Below, one piece after another: positions 1-5,804 of a DNA stretch of 10,145 nucleotides (the first letter of the stretch is position 1; every line of letters starts with the position of its first letter). The stretch lies in NCBI GenBank assembly GCA_021802685.1, contig JAJZRM010000071.1, forward strand, positions 1 through 10,145, written 5' to 3'. The notes under the pieces are model-generated. The model did not search any database, was not told the origin of the DNA, and saw only the letters and a program-made list of their open reading frames with translations. Source of the DNA: Deltaproteobacteria bacterium (GTDB taxonomy: Bacteria; Desulfobacterota; Deferrimicrobia; Deferrimicrobiales; Deferrimicrobiaceae). Made by a program: the position numbers and the translations under genes.

Positions 1-288
1 CTTGAGCAGCTGCACGACTCTGGGAAAGAGATGGTTGTGCGCCCCCGAAAGGATGGACAGCCCGATGCCGTCCACGTCTTCCTGCGCCGCGGCGTTGACG
101 ATCATCTCCGGGGTCTGGTGGAGACCGGTGTAGATGACCTCGACGCCCGCGTCGCGGAGCGCCCGGGCGATGATCTTCGCCCCGCGGTCGTGCCCGTCCA
201 GGCCGGGCTTCCCGACGAGGATCCGGACCTTGCGGGCCGGTTTACCGGGTCTTGCGGTGGTGCCCCCTTTCCGCTTTGCCGTCGCCAT
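1..288 (-). CDS. icmB: B12-binding small subunit of acyl-CoA mutase (3' end cut by window edge)
   Basis: This is the cobalamin-binding subunit that partners the large mutase chain encoded just upstream; the two together would form the active AdoCbl-dependent acyl-CoA mutase. After a basic, low-complexity N-terminus (about residues 1-19) the protein reads VRILVGKPGLDGHDRGAK, which contains the DxHxxG cobalamin motif whose His is the lower axial cobalt ligand. The SxL element follows as LSILSGAHNHLF near residues 77-88. The third B12 motif (GG near the C-terminus) would lie beyond base 1. Only 96 codons are visible and standalone small subunits are usually about 130-160 residues, so roughly a third is missing. 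The ATG at 288 is preceded by AAGGAGGAG at 299-291, a strong ribosome binding site. The gap to the mutase stop is 26 bp. The icmB name rests on the partner's active-site residues; by itself this chain could equally be a methylmalonyl-CoA mutase small subunit. Confidence 0.85.
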   Translation of the reverse strand, partial: MATAKRKGGTTARPGKPARKVRILVGKPGLDGHDRGAKIIARALRDAGVEVIYTGLHQTPEMIVNAAAQEDVDGIGLSILSGAHNHLFPRVVQLLK

Positions 289-314
289 CGCTCCTCCTTG
301 CGAAAAATATCCCG

Positions 315-1973
315 TCAGAACACCGCGGGATCGGTGTAGACCCCCATGGTTTCCCGAAGGGCGTCGCACATCTCGCCCAGCGTCACATACTCCCTTGCGG
401 CGTCGACCAGGAGCGGCATGAGATTGACCTTCGTTTCCCGCGACGCTTCCCTGAGGGCCGCGAGGGCAGCCGCCGCCCTCTTCCCGCTCCGTTTCCGGCG
501 GACCTCCCGCGTGCGGGCGATCTGCCTTCTTTCCACGTCCTCGTCGACCTTCAGCAGCGGGATGGGCTGTTCCTCCCCGTTCCGGTAGACGTTCAGGCCG
601 ACGATCCGTTTCTCCCCGGAGTCCACCTGCCTCTGGAAGCGGAACGCCGCATCGGCGATCTCCCGCTGCGGGTACCCCCTCTTGACGGCTTCCACCATCC
701 CTCCCATCGCGTCGATCTTCCGGATGTACTTCATCGCCTTCTCTTCCATCTCCCCGGTCAACCGCTCCACGAAGAAGGAACCTCCCAGGGGGTCGATGGT
801 GTTCGCCACGCCGGACTCTTCCGCGATGATCTGCTGCGTCCGCAGGGCGATGCGGGCCGACTGCTCCGTCGGCAAAGCCAGCGTCTCGTCCAGGGAGTTG
901 GTGTGCAGGGACTGTGTGCCGCCCAAGACCCCCGACAGCGCCTGCAGCGCGACCCGAACGACGTTGTTCATCGGCTGCTGGGCCGTCAACGAGCATCCGG
1001 CGGTCTGCGTGTGGAAGCGGAGCTTCCACGAGTTCTCGTCCCGGGCCTGGAACCGGCCCCGCATGATGCGCGCCCACATCCGCCGCGCCGCGCGGTACTT
1101 GGCGATCTCCTCGAAGAAATCGATATGCGCGTTGAAGAAGAAAGACAGCCGGGGAGCGAACCGGTCGACCGGGATGCCCGCGTCGATCCCGGCCTGCACA
1201 TAAGCGATTCCGTCCGCGATGGTGAAGGCCAGCTCCTGCACCGCCGTCGACCCCGCCTCCCGGATGTGGTAGCCGCTGATGCTGATCGTGTTCCACTTCG
1301 GCACGCGCTCGGTGCAGTACGCGAGAATATCGGTGATGATCCGCATGGAGGGTTCGGGGGGAAAGACCCACGAGTGCTGCGCGATGTACTCCTTCAGGAT
1401 GTCGTTCTGGATCGTCCCGCTGAGCCGGTCGAACGGGACCCCCTGCTTCTCCGCCGCGGCCAGGTACATGGCGAAGACCATCGCCGCGGGGCCGTTGATC
1501 GTCATCGACGTGGTGATCCGGTCGAGCGGGATCCCGCCGAAGAGGATTTCCATGTCTTTGAGGGAATCGACCGCCACGCCGCACATCCCGACCTCCCCCC
1601 GGGCGCGGGGGGAATCGGAGTCGTATCCCATGAGCGTCGGGAAATGAAACGCCGTGGATAGGCCGGTCTGCCCCTGGGAGAGCAGGAACCGGAAACGCGC
1701 GTTGGTGTCCTCGGCGGAACCGTACCCCGCGAACTGCCGCATCGTCCATGTCCGTCCCCGGTACATCGTGGCCTGCACGCCCCGGGTGTACGGAAACCGG
1801 CCGGGAAAACCGATGTCCTCTTCGTAGTCCAGGTCCGGCATCGCGTCCGGGGTGTAGAGCGGCTGTATCTCCTCGTCGGAGACCGTGGAGAACCGCTTCC
1901 CCCGCTCCGGGTTCGACTCGGCCCACTTCTTCCGGTCCGCCGCGACGGCTTCCATCTTTTTCCGGTCGTACAT
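315..1973 (-). CDS. icmA: AdoCbl-dependent acyl-CoA mutase large subunit, probably isobutyryl-CoA mutase
   Basis: A 552-residue TIM-barrel chain of the methylmalonyl-CoA mutase family without a fused B12 domain, the length expected for IcmA or archaeal-type MCM large subunits. Family motifs are PYTRGVQATMYRGR (61-74), the GYDSD loop (116-120), GTIQNDILKE (186-195, with Q189) and SGYHIREAG (233-241, with Y235 and H236). The substrate-deciding pair is Phe81 (in MRQFAGYG) and Gln199 (in KEYIAQHS). In known enzymes Phe80/Gln198 marks isobutyryl-CoA mutase and Tyr89/Arg207 marks methylmalonyl-CoA mutase; the spacing of 118 residues is the same in all. Position 108 is Ala, which argues against 2-hydroxyisobutyryl-CoA mutase. 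Gln would be unable to replace the Arg that binds the methylmalonyl carboxylate, so I infer isobutyryl-CoA <-> n-butyryl-CoA isomerisation. That fits the butyryl-CoA oxidation genes upstream. Residue 110 is His where Asp is usual (AFD.PT). Automated annotation would probably call it methylmalonyl-CoA mutase. Confidence 0.9.
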   Translation of the reverse strand: MYDRKKMEAVAADRKKWAESNPERGKRFSTVSDEEIQPLYTPDAMPDLDYEEDIGFPGRFPYTRGVQATMYRGRTWTMRQFAGYGSAEDTNARFRFLLSQGQTGLSTAFHFPTLMGYDSDSPRARGEVGMCGVAVDSLKDMEILFGGIPLDRITTSMTINGPAAMVFAMYLAAAEKQGVPFDRLSGTIQNDILKEYIAQHSWVFPPEPSMRIITDILAYCTERVPKWNTISISGYHIREAGSTAVQELAFTIADGIAYVQAGIDAGIPVDRFAPRLSFFFNAHIDFFEEIAKYRAARRMWARIMRGRFQARDENSWKLRFHTQTAGCSLTAQQPMNNVVRVALQALSGVLGGTQSLHTNSLDETLALPTEQSARIALRTQQIIAEESGVANTIDPLGGSFFVERLTGEMEEKAMKYIRKIDAMGGMVEAVKRGYPQREIADAAFRFQRQVDSGEKRIVGLNVYRNGEEQPIPLLKVDEDVERRQIARTREVRRKRSGKRAAAALAALREASRETKVNLMPLLVDAAREYVTLGEMCDALRETMGVYTDPAVF

Positions 1974-1976
1974 CCT

Positions 1977-2002
1977 AAGTGCTCCAGTTCATAAATACGG
2001 TA
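1977..2002 (+). repeat. Element A left terminal inverted repeat
   Basis: The arm begins AAGTGCTCCAGTTCATAAAT and continues to ...CGGTA. It is the reverse complement of 2247-2272 except for one base (G at 1988 against A in the other arm read the same way). Confidence 0.85.
1982..1985 (-). promoter_or_regulatory. Ribosome binding site of the mutase gene, inside the repeat arm
   Basis: On the minus strand GGAG lies 8 nt before the ATG at 1973. It falls within the terminal inverted repeat of element A (1977-2002), so the repeat end appears to supply the Shine-Dalgarno sequence. In RNA the same bases could pair with 2264-2267 in the other arm, which would hide the site. That regulatory effect is inference. 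Confidence 0.5.
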
Positions 2003-2028
2003 ACGCATCGAGAGCGTCGATGCGCCGC
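2003..2028. repeat. Conserved left core of the repeat family (copy in A)
   Basis: Twenty-six bases directly inside the left arm match 5659-5684 in element B at 25 of 26 positions; the single difference is T at 2008 against C at 5664. In A the core forms a perfect 7-bp hairpin with loop GAGCG (2012-2016). In B the same stem carries one C-A mismatch. Confidence 0.85.
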
Positions 2029-2079
2029 ATCCGGCAAGGCGCGCGACTGAGGCGTACTGTGAAGTACGGCGCAAGGAGC

Positions 2080-2157
2080 GCCCCTCTTTCGGACAAAGTA
2101 CGTTTCCTGGGGTACCCCCGGAAGCCGAAACAACACGCCTTGCCCGGCGAGAGGGGC
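2080..2157. repeat. Inner hairpin arm of element A, absent from element B
   Basis: The nested pairings are GCCCCTCT (2080-2087) with AGAGGGGC (2150-2157), TTTCGG (2087-2092) with CCGAAA (2125-2130), and a central perfect 10-bp palindrome GGGGTACCCC (2109-2118) flanked by TTCC/GGAA. Base 2087 is shared by the first two stems, so they stack or compete by one pair. Two further hairpins outside this arm have identical GG loops: GGCCAT-GG-ATGGCC and GGGCAT-GG-ATGCCC, both between about 2183 and 2224. Confidence 0.7.
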
Positions 2158-2246
2158 ACAACTCCGCCGGGGGCGGCAGCGATGGCCATGGATGGCCGAG
2201 TGCCGCGGAGGGCATGGATGCCCGGGAGCGGCCGGCGCTCGAATGC

Positions 2247-2272
2247 TACCGTATTTATGAATTGGAGCACTT
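2247..2272 (-). repeat. Element A right terminal inverted repeat
   Basis: This is the partner of 1977-2002 with one mismatch in 26. Immediately inside it is CGGCGCTCGAATGC (2233-2246), which is identical to 5760-5773 in element B. Confidence 0.85.
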
Positions 2273-2281
2273 CCCCTCCGC

Positions 2282-2821
2282 CTACCGTTCGATGCCCAGG
2301 CGGGCCTCCACGCCCTCTCCATAGTAATGCTTGATCTCCCGCATTTCCGTGACCAGGTCCGCCGCCTCGATGATTTCCCGAGGCGCCCCGCGGCCGGTGA
2401 GGACCAGTTCCATCCCGTCGGGTTTCCCTTTCACGGCTTCCAGCACCTCCTTGACGGAGAGCAGGCCGAAGTCCATCGCGCAGTTGATTTCGTCCAGGAC
2501 GACGATGTCCGCCCTCCTTTCCCGGATGGCGTCCGCCGCGAGGTTCCACCCTTGCCGGGCGAGGCGGACGTCCTCGGGATCGGGGTTCTTCCGGTCGACG
2601 AAGGTGTCCCGGCCCGACTGGAGGATCTCGACGTATGGGGAAAGCATGCGGACCCCCTCGAGCTCCCCGTAATCGATCCAGCCCTTCATGAACTGTACGA
2701 TCAGGACCTTCAGGCCGTGGCCCGCGGCCCGGACCGCCAGCCCGAGGGAAGCGGTGGTTTTCCCCTTTCCGTCGCCGGTGTACACCTGGACGTACCCCCT
2801 CCCGAGGCGGCCCGGATGCAT
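2282..2821 (-). CDS. cobO: Cob(I)alamin / cob(I)yrinic acid a,c-diamide adenosyltransferase, CobO/CobA type
   Basis: This cytoplasmic enzyme transfers the 5'-deoxyadenosyl group of ATP to cob(I)alamin or a corrinoid precursor, producing the AdoCbl that the downstream mutase uses. The 179-residue length is typical. The N-terminal P-loop GDGKGKTT (16-23) is the unusual reversed-orientation ATP site of this family. The hallmark VLDEINCAMDFGLL follows at 108-121, then LVLTGRGAPREIIEAADLVTE (140-159) and a C-terminal KHYYGEGVEARLGIE. The ATG at 2821 lies 6 bp past the acyl-CoA dehydrogenase stop with no strong Shine-Dalgarno, so translation is probably coupled to the upstream gene. Placement directly before the mutase, separated only by element A, suggests that the cluster carries its own cofactor supply. 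It is distinct from the PduO and EutT adenosyltransferase folds. Confidence 0.93.
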   Translation of the reverse strand: MHPGRLGRGYVQVYTGDGKGKTTASLGLAVRAAGHGLKVLIVQFMKGWIDYGELEGVRMLSPYVEILQSGRDTFVDRKNPDPEDVRLARQGWNLAADAIRERRADIVVLDEINCAMDFGLLSVKEVLEAVKGKPDGMELVLTGRGAPREIIEAADLVTEMREIKHYYGEGVEARLGIER

Positions 2822-2827
2822 CGCGGC

Positions 2828-3967
2828 TTACCGCAACAGGGCCGAGGAGATCACCAGCCGCTGGATCTCCGAGGTCCCTTCGTAGATCTCCGTGATCTTC
2901 GCGTCGCGGAAATGCCGTTCCGCCGGGTATTCCCTGACGTACCCGTACCCGCCGTGGATCTGGATTCCCTTCACCCCGGCGCGCATCGCCGTCTCGGAGG
3001 CGCACAGCTTCGCCATCGCCGATTCCTTGGAATGGCGCATCTTGCGGTCCTTCATCCACGCCGCCCGCCAGGTCAGCAGCCGGGCCGCGTCGATCTCCGT
3101 CGCGATGTCGGCGAGCATCCACTGGATCGCCTGGAAGTCGCAGATCGGCTGTCCGAACTGCTTCCGGTCCTTCGAGTACGCCAACGCGTCTTCCAGCGAC
3201 GCCCTCGCGATGCCGATCGCCTGCGCCGCGATCCCGATCCTCCCGCCGTCGAGGGTGTTCATCGCGATCTTGAAGCCGTCCCCTTCCCCCCCCAGGCGGT
3301 TTTTCGCCGGCACGCGGACATCCTCGAAGATGACCGAAGCGGTGGCCGACGCCTTGATCCCCATTTTCTTTTCGGGTTTCCCAAGCGAAATCCCCTTCGA
3401 TTTCATGTCGGCGACGAACGCGGTGATCCCCTTGTGCGCCTTCGCCTTGTCGGTCATCGTGAACACCACGATGACGTCCGCGTTCGGGGCGTTCGTGATG
3501 AAGTTCTTCGTCCCGTTGACGACGTAGCAATCTCCGTCGCGCACCGCCGTGGTCTTCTGCGCCCCGGCGTCGGACCCGGCGCCCGGTTCGGTGAGGCCGA
3601 AACAGCCCAGATTTTTCCCGGACGCCAGCGGCGCGAGGAATTCCTTCCGGGTCTCCTCGGAACCGAACTTGAGGATCGGGTCGCAGACCAGGGAGTTGTT
3701 CACGGACATGATGACGCCCGTGGACGCGCACGCCCTGGAAATCTCCTCCATGGCGATGGCGTAGCACACGTTGTCCATGCCGGAACCTCCGTACTCCTCC
3801 GGTACGGCGACGCCCATGAATCCCAGTTCGGCCATCTGCCGGACCAGTTCCGCCGGGAACCGGCCCGTCTCGTCGAGTTCCGCCGCGACCGGAAGGACTT
3901 CCTTCTGCGCGAAGTTCCTCGCCGTTTCCTGGATCATTCTCTGCTCGTCGGTCAGGTCGAAGACCAT
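2828..3967 (-). CDS. bcd: Short-chain acyl-CoA dehydrogenase, probably butyryl-CoA dehydrogenase
   Basis: This FAD enzyme oxidises butyryl-CoA to crotonyl-CoA and passes electrons to electron-transfer flavoprotein; no etf gene is in the window. The 379-residue length is standard. The motifs in order are the N-terminal helical domain beginning VFDLTDEQRMIQETARNFA, the substrate/FAD signature CFGLTEPGAGSDAG (122-135), GGRIGIAAQAIGIA (241-254), QIHGGYGY (336-343) and IYEGTSEIQ (361-369). Glu363 in the last motif sits at the catalytic-base position used by short-chain members, rather than the alternative helix position of isovaleryl-CoA dehydrogenase. The start at 3967 has GGGGAG about 8 nt upstream and lies 4 bp after the crt stop. 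The family also includes isobutyryl- and glutaryl-CoA enzymes, so the butyryl assignment leans on crt and hbd being adjacent. Confidence 0.88.
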   Translation of the reverse strand: MVFDLTDEQRMIQETARNFAQKEVLPVAAELDETGRFPAELVRQMAELGFMGVAVPEEYGGSGMDNVCYAIAMEEISRACASTGVIMSVNNSLVCDPILKFGSEETRKEFLAPLASGKNLGCFGLTEPGAGSDAGAQKTTAVRDGDCYVVNGTKNFITNAPNADVIVVFTMTDKAKAHKGITAFVADMKSKGISLGKPEKKMGIKASATASVIFEDVRVPAKNRLGGEGDGFKIAMNTLDGGRIGIAAQAIGIARASLEDALAYSKDRKQFGQPICDFQAIQWMLADIATEIDAARLLTWRAAWMKDRKMRHSKESAMAKLCASETAMRAGVKGIQIHGGYGYVREYPAERHFRDAKITEIYEGTSEIQRLVISSALLR

Positions 3968-3971
3968 CTCT

Positions 3972-4754
3972 TCATCTCCCCGTGAACGTCGGTTTTCGCT
4001 TTTCGAGGAACGCGGCGATCCCCTCGGTCCGGTCCGCGGTGGAAAACACCGCGGAGAAAAGGGATGCCTCGAGGGCGCACGCGTTCGAAAGGTCGAGGTC
4101 CAGCCCCCGGTTCATGGCCATCTTCGCCGCCCGCACGGCCGCCGGCCCCCTGGAAAGGATCCTGCCCGCCGTTTCCAGGGCGGCCGCCATCAGCTCCGCG
4201 GCGGGGAGCACGCGGTTCACCAGGCCGATTTCATGCGCCCGCTGCGCGGTGATCATTTCTCCCCCCAGGACGAGTTCCTTGGCGAGGTTGCGGCCCACGA
4301 TCCGTGGAAGGCGCTGCGTGCCGCCGTACCCGGGGATGATGCCGAGGGTCACCTCGGGTTGGCCGAACTTCGCGGTGTCCGCCGCGAAGATGAGGTCGCA
4401 CGCCATCGCCACCTCGCACCCGCCGCCCAGGGCGAAACCGTTGACCACGGCGATGACGGCCTGGGGCATCCGCTCGATGAACGAGAGGACTCCCTGACCG
4501 AGCAGGGCGAAATCGAGCGCCTGCATCGGCGTGAACCCCTTCATCTCGGAGAGGTCCGCCCCGGCGATAAACGCCTTTTCCCCCGCGCCGGTCAGGAGAA
4601 CCGCGCCCACGTCCTCCCGGGCGGAGACCTCCTCGAGGGCCCCCTTCAACTCCATCACCGTGGCCGGATTCAGGGCGTTCAGGGATTTCGGGCGGTTGAA
4701 CGTGATCGTCGCTATCCTTCCGGACACATCGACCAGGAGATTCACGTAATCCAT
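3972..4754 (-). CDS. crt: Enoyl-CoA hydratase (crotonase)
   Basis: Hydrates crotonyl-CoA to 3-hydroxybutyryl-CoA. The chosen start at 4754 gives MDYVNLLVDVSGRIATITFN and 260 residues, the usual crotonase length, with GAGGAA about 8 nt upstream. The frame is open to an ATG at 4823, but that would add 23 non-homologous-looking residues and overlap the hbd gene. Crotonase features are the NRP..LNALN segment (20-29), the oxyanion-hole region IAGADLSEM (63-71), FALGGGCEVAMACD (107-120) with catalytic Glu114, and GQPEVTLGIIPGYGGTQRLPR (131-151) with catalytic Glu134. Both catalytic glutamates are present, as expected of a hydratase rather than a hydrolase or isomerase member of the superfamily. It sits 10 bp after hbd and 4 bp before bcd, so the three are almost certainly co-transcribed. 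Confidence 0.92.
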   Translation of the reverse strand: MDYVNLLVDVSGRIATITFNRPKSLNALNPATVMELKGALEEVSAREDVGAVLLTGAGEKAFIAGADLSEMKGFTPMQALDFALLGQGVLSFIERMPQAVIAVVNGFALGGGCEVAMACDLIFAADTAKFGQPEVTLGIIPGYGGTQRLPRIVGRNLAKELVLGGEMITAQRAHEIGLVNRVLPAAELMAAALETAGRILSRGPAAVRAAKMAMNRGLDLDLSNACALEASLFSAVFSTADRTEGIAAFLEKRKPTFTGR

Positions 4755-4764
4755 CGCCGATTCC

Positions 4765-5622
4765 TCATTCCTTTCCGTAAGCGTGGAAACCGCGCCCGGC
4801 CTTCCTGCCCAGGTATCCCGCATCCACGTATTTCCTGAGGAGCGGGCACGGCCGGTACTTCGGGTCTCCCATCTCCCGGTGCAGGACGTTCAGGATTTCG
4901 AGCACGGTGTCGAGCCCGATCAGGTCCGCCAGCGCCAGGGGCCCCATCGGATGGTTCGCCCCCATCCTCATGATCGCGTCGATGTCCTCGGCTTTCCCCA
5001 CGCCTTCCAGCAAGGCGAAAACCGCCTCGTTGATCATCGGCATCAGGATCCGGTTGGCGATGAATCCCGGGGAATCGTTCACCGGGACGGGTTCCTTCCC
5101 GAGCTTCCGGGCAAGTTCCATCGTCGCGTCGAACGTCTCCGGGGAGGTTTGGACCCCCCGAATGACCTCCACGAGCTTCATGAGCGGAGGGGGGTTCATG
5201 AAATGCATCCCGACGACCGCGCCGGGGCGCTTCGTGACGGCGGCGATCTTCGTGATGGAGATGGAGGAGGTGTTCGTCGCGAGGATCGCCCCGGGCGGGA
5301 CGACCTCGTCGAGCCGCCGGAACAGGGAGAGTTTGATCTCCTCCTTTTCCGTCGCCGCCTCGATCGCGAAGTCGCAGGAGGAGAACTCCAGGATGTCCTT
5401 CGATGCGGTCAACCCGGCCAGCATCCGGTCCCTGTCCGCGGGCGCGATCTTCTCCTTGCGGACCAGGATGTCGAGACCTTTCCCGACCGACGCCCGGGCC
5501 CTCTCCAGGGTCTCTTCGCTTACGTCGTTCAGGATGACTTCGTAGCCGTTCATCAGGCAGACTTGGGCGATGCCGCTTCCCATCTGCCCGGCGCCCAGGA
5601 CCGCGATCCTCGATATGTCCAT
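4765..5622 (-). CDS. hbd: 3-hydroxybutyryl-CoA dehydrogenase
   Basis: An NAD(P)-dependent enzyme that interconverts 3-hydroxybutyryl-CoA and acetoacetyl-CoA. The 285-residue length is typical for the stand-alone bacterial enzyme. The Rossmann fold starts at once with IAVLGAGQMGSGIAQ (6-20). Asp33 ends the second strand, favouring NAD. ATNTSS (115-120) and GMHFMNP (138-144), with catalytic His140, are followed by Glu152 and the DSPGFIANR segment (183-191) that begins the C-terminal helical dimerisation domain. The ATG at 5622 has AGGAGG (5633-5628) 5 nt upstream; the last two bases of this site (5632-5633) are also the first two of element B. Gene order thiolase-hbd-crt-bcd matches butyrate-type modules. 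Nothing in the sequence fixes whether it runs oxidatively or reductively; the mutase and 2-oxoacid oxidoreductase neighbours favour oxidation. Confidence 0.94.
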   Translation of the reverse strand: MDISRIAVLGAGQMGSGIAQVCLMNGYEVILNDVSEETLERARASVGKGLDILVRKEKIAPADRDRMLAGLTASKDILEFSSCDFAIEAATEKEEIKLSLFRRLDEVVPPGAILATNTSSISITKIAAVTKRPGAVVGMHFMNPPPLMKLVEVIRGVQTSPETFDATMELARKLGKEPVPVNDSPGFIANRILMPMINEAVFALLEGVGKAEDIDAIMRMGANHPMGPLALADLIGLDTVLEILNVLHREMGDPKYRPCPLLRKYVDAGYLGRKAGRGFHAYGKE

Positions 5623-5631
5623 TCCGGCCTC

Positions 5632-5658
5632 CTAGTGTACCGTCTCACAAATAGCTTG
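5632..5658 (+). repeat. Element B left terminal inverted repeat
   Basis: The arm begins CTAGTGTACCGTCTCACAAA and pairs with 5774-5800 with two mismatches (at 5638 and 5654). Confidence 0.85.
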
Positions 5659-5684
5659 ACGCACCGAGAGCGTCGATGCGCCGC
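5659..5684. repeat. Conserved left core of the repeat family (copy in B)
   Basis: Matches 2003-2028 in element A at 25 of 26 positions, in the same register relative to the left arm. Confidence 0.85.
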
Positions 5685-5695
5685 GCCAGCGAGGC

Positions 5696-5737
5696 GCGCA
5701 AGTGAAGGCGTACTGGGAGAGTACGGCGAACTTGTGC
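5696..5737. repeat. Internal stem-loop of element B
   Basis: GCGCAAGT (5696-5703) pairs with ACTTGTGC (5730-5737) with one G-T wobble, and inside it CGTACT (5709-5714) pairs with AGTACG (5720-5725) around a 5-base loop. The inner stem is conserved in element A (2053-2068, 4-base loop GTGA); the outer stem is not. Confidence 0.7.
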
Positions 5738-5773
5738 AACGAAGCTGGAGCGGATGCAGCGGCGCTCGAATGC

Positions 5774-5800
5774 CAAGATATTTGTGAGACGGTGCACTAG
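5774..5800 (-). repeat. Element B right terminal inverted repeat
   Basis: Reverse complement of 5632-5658 with two differences in 27. It ends in CTAG, 4 bp from the thiolase stop codon (5805-5807). Confidence 0.85.
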
Positions 5801-5804
5801 CGTT

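Larger units (their letters stand above)
1977..2272. repeat. Structured inverted-repeat element A (296 bp, MITE-like)
   Basis: This element fills almost the whole 308-bp gap between the cobO stop (2282) and the mutase start (1973), leaving 3 bp and 9 bp. I see no credible gene in the gap. Its ends are 26-bp inverted repeats (1977-2002 and 2247-2272) matching at 25 of 26 positions. Inside the left arm are small hairpins: GCATCGA/TCGATGC (2005-2011 with 2017-2023), GCGCC/GGCGC (2022-2026 with 2038-2042, sharing two bases with the first, so the two compete) and CGTACT/AGTACG (2053-2058 with 2063-2068). A larger inner arm lies at 2080-2157, and two GG-looped hairpins follow. The left core (2003-2028) and right core (2233-2246) recur in element B. 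No transposase and no clear target-site duplication is visible. It could be a non-autonomous transposon or an intercistronic RNA structure; the sequence alone does not decide. Confidence 0.8.
5632..5800. repeat. Structured inverted-repeat element B (169 bp, MITE-like)
   Basis: This shorter member of the element A family occupies nearly all of the 182-bp gap between thiolase and hbd, leaving 9 bp (with the hbd ribosome site) and 4 bp. Its arms, 5632-5658 and 5774-5800, match at 25 of 27 positions and begin CTAGTG. After the left arm come the conserved core (5659-5684), the pair GCGCC/GGCGC (5678-5682 with 5693-5697) and a long stem-loop at 5696-5737. The right core CGGCGCTCGAATGC (5760-5773) is identical to that of A. 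Outer arms of A and B agree at only about 15 of 25 positions, yet each copy's arms still pair with each other. CTAG at both extremes is palindromic, so it may be part of the arm or a TA/CTAG target duplication. No coding capacity of its own is evident. Confidence 0.82.

Noticed and set aside
315..1973. Plain methylmalonyl-CoA mutase annotation for the large subunit
   Set aside because: Phe81 and Gln199 replace the Tyr and Arg that bind the methylmalonyl group. I kept the family call but not that substrate.
1977..2272. Element A as an ordinary rho-independent terminator
   Set aside because: The hairpins are not followed by a U-tract on either strand, and the flanking genes look co-transcribed. 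Some transcriptional attenuation remains possible but is not supported by a motif.
1989..3767. A 592-codon minus-strand open frame running from inside bcd through cobO into element A
   Set aside because: It is out of frame with both real genes and low in complexity. Its C-terminal part is translated repeat sequence; a similar ending appears in the 5645-5965 frame only because both cross the same repeat family.
4754..4823. Upstream ATG at 4823 as the crotonase start
   Set aside because: It would add 23 residues before the conserved N-terminus and overlap hbd. The ATG at 4754 has a good ribosome site and gives the normal length.
5632..5800. CTAG at both ends of element B as a proven target-site duplication
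   Set aside because: CTAG is its own reverse complement, so it reads equally as part of the inverted repeat. Element A has no matching flanking duplication.
1977..5800. CRISPR array or integration attachment sites formed by the repeats
   Set aside because: There are only two copies, 3.6 kb apart, without regular spacing or spacers, and no cas, integrase or transposase gene is in the window.
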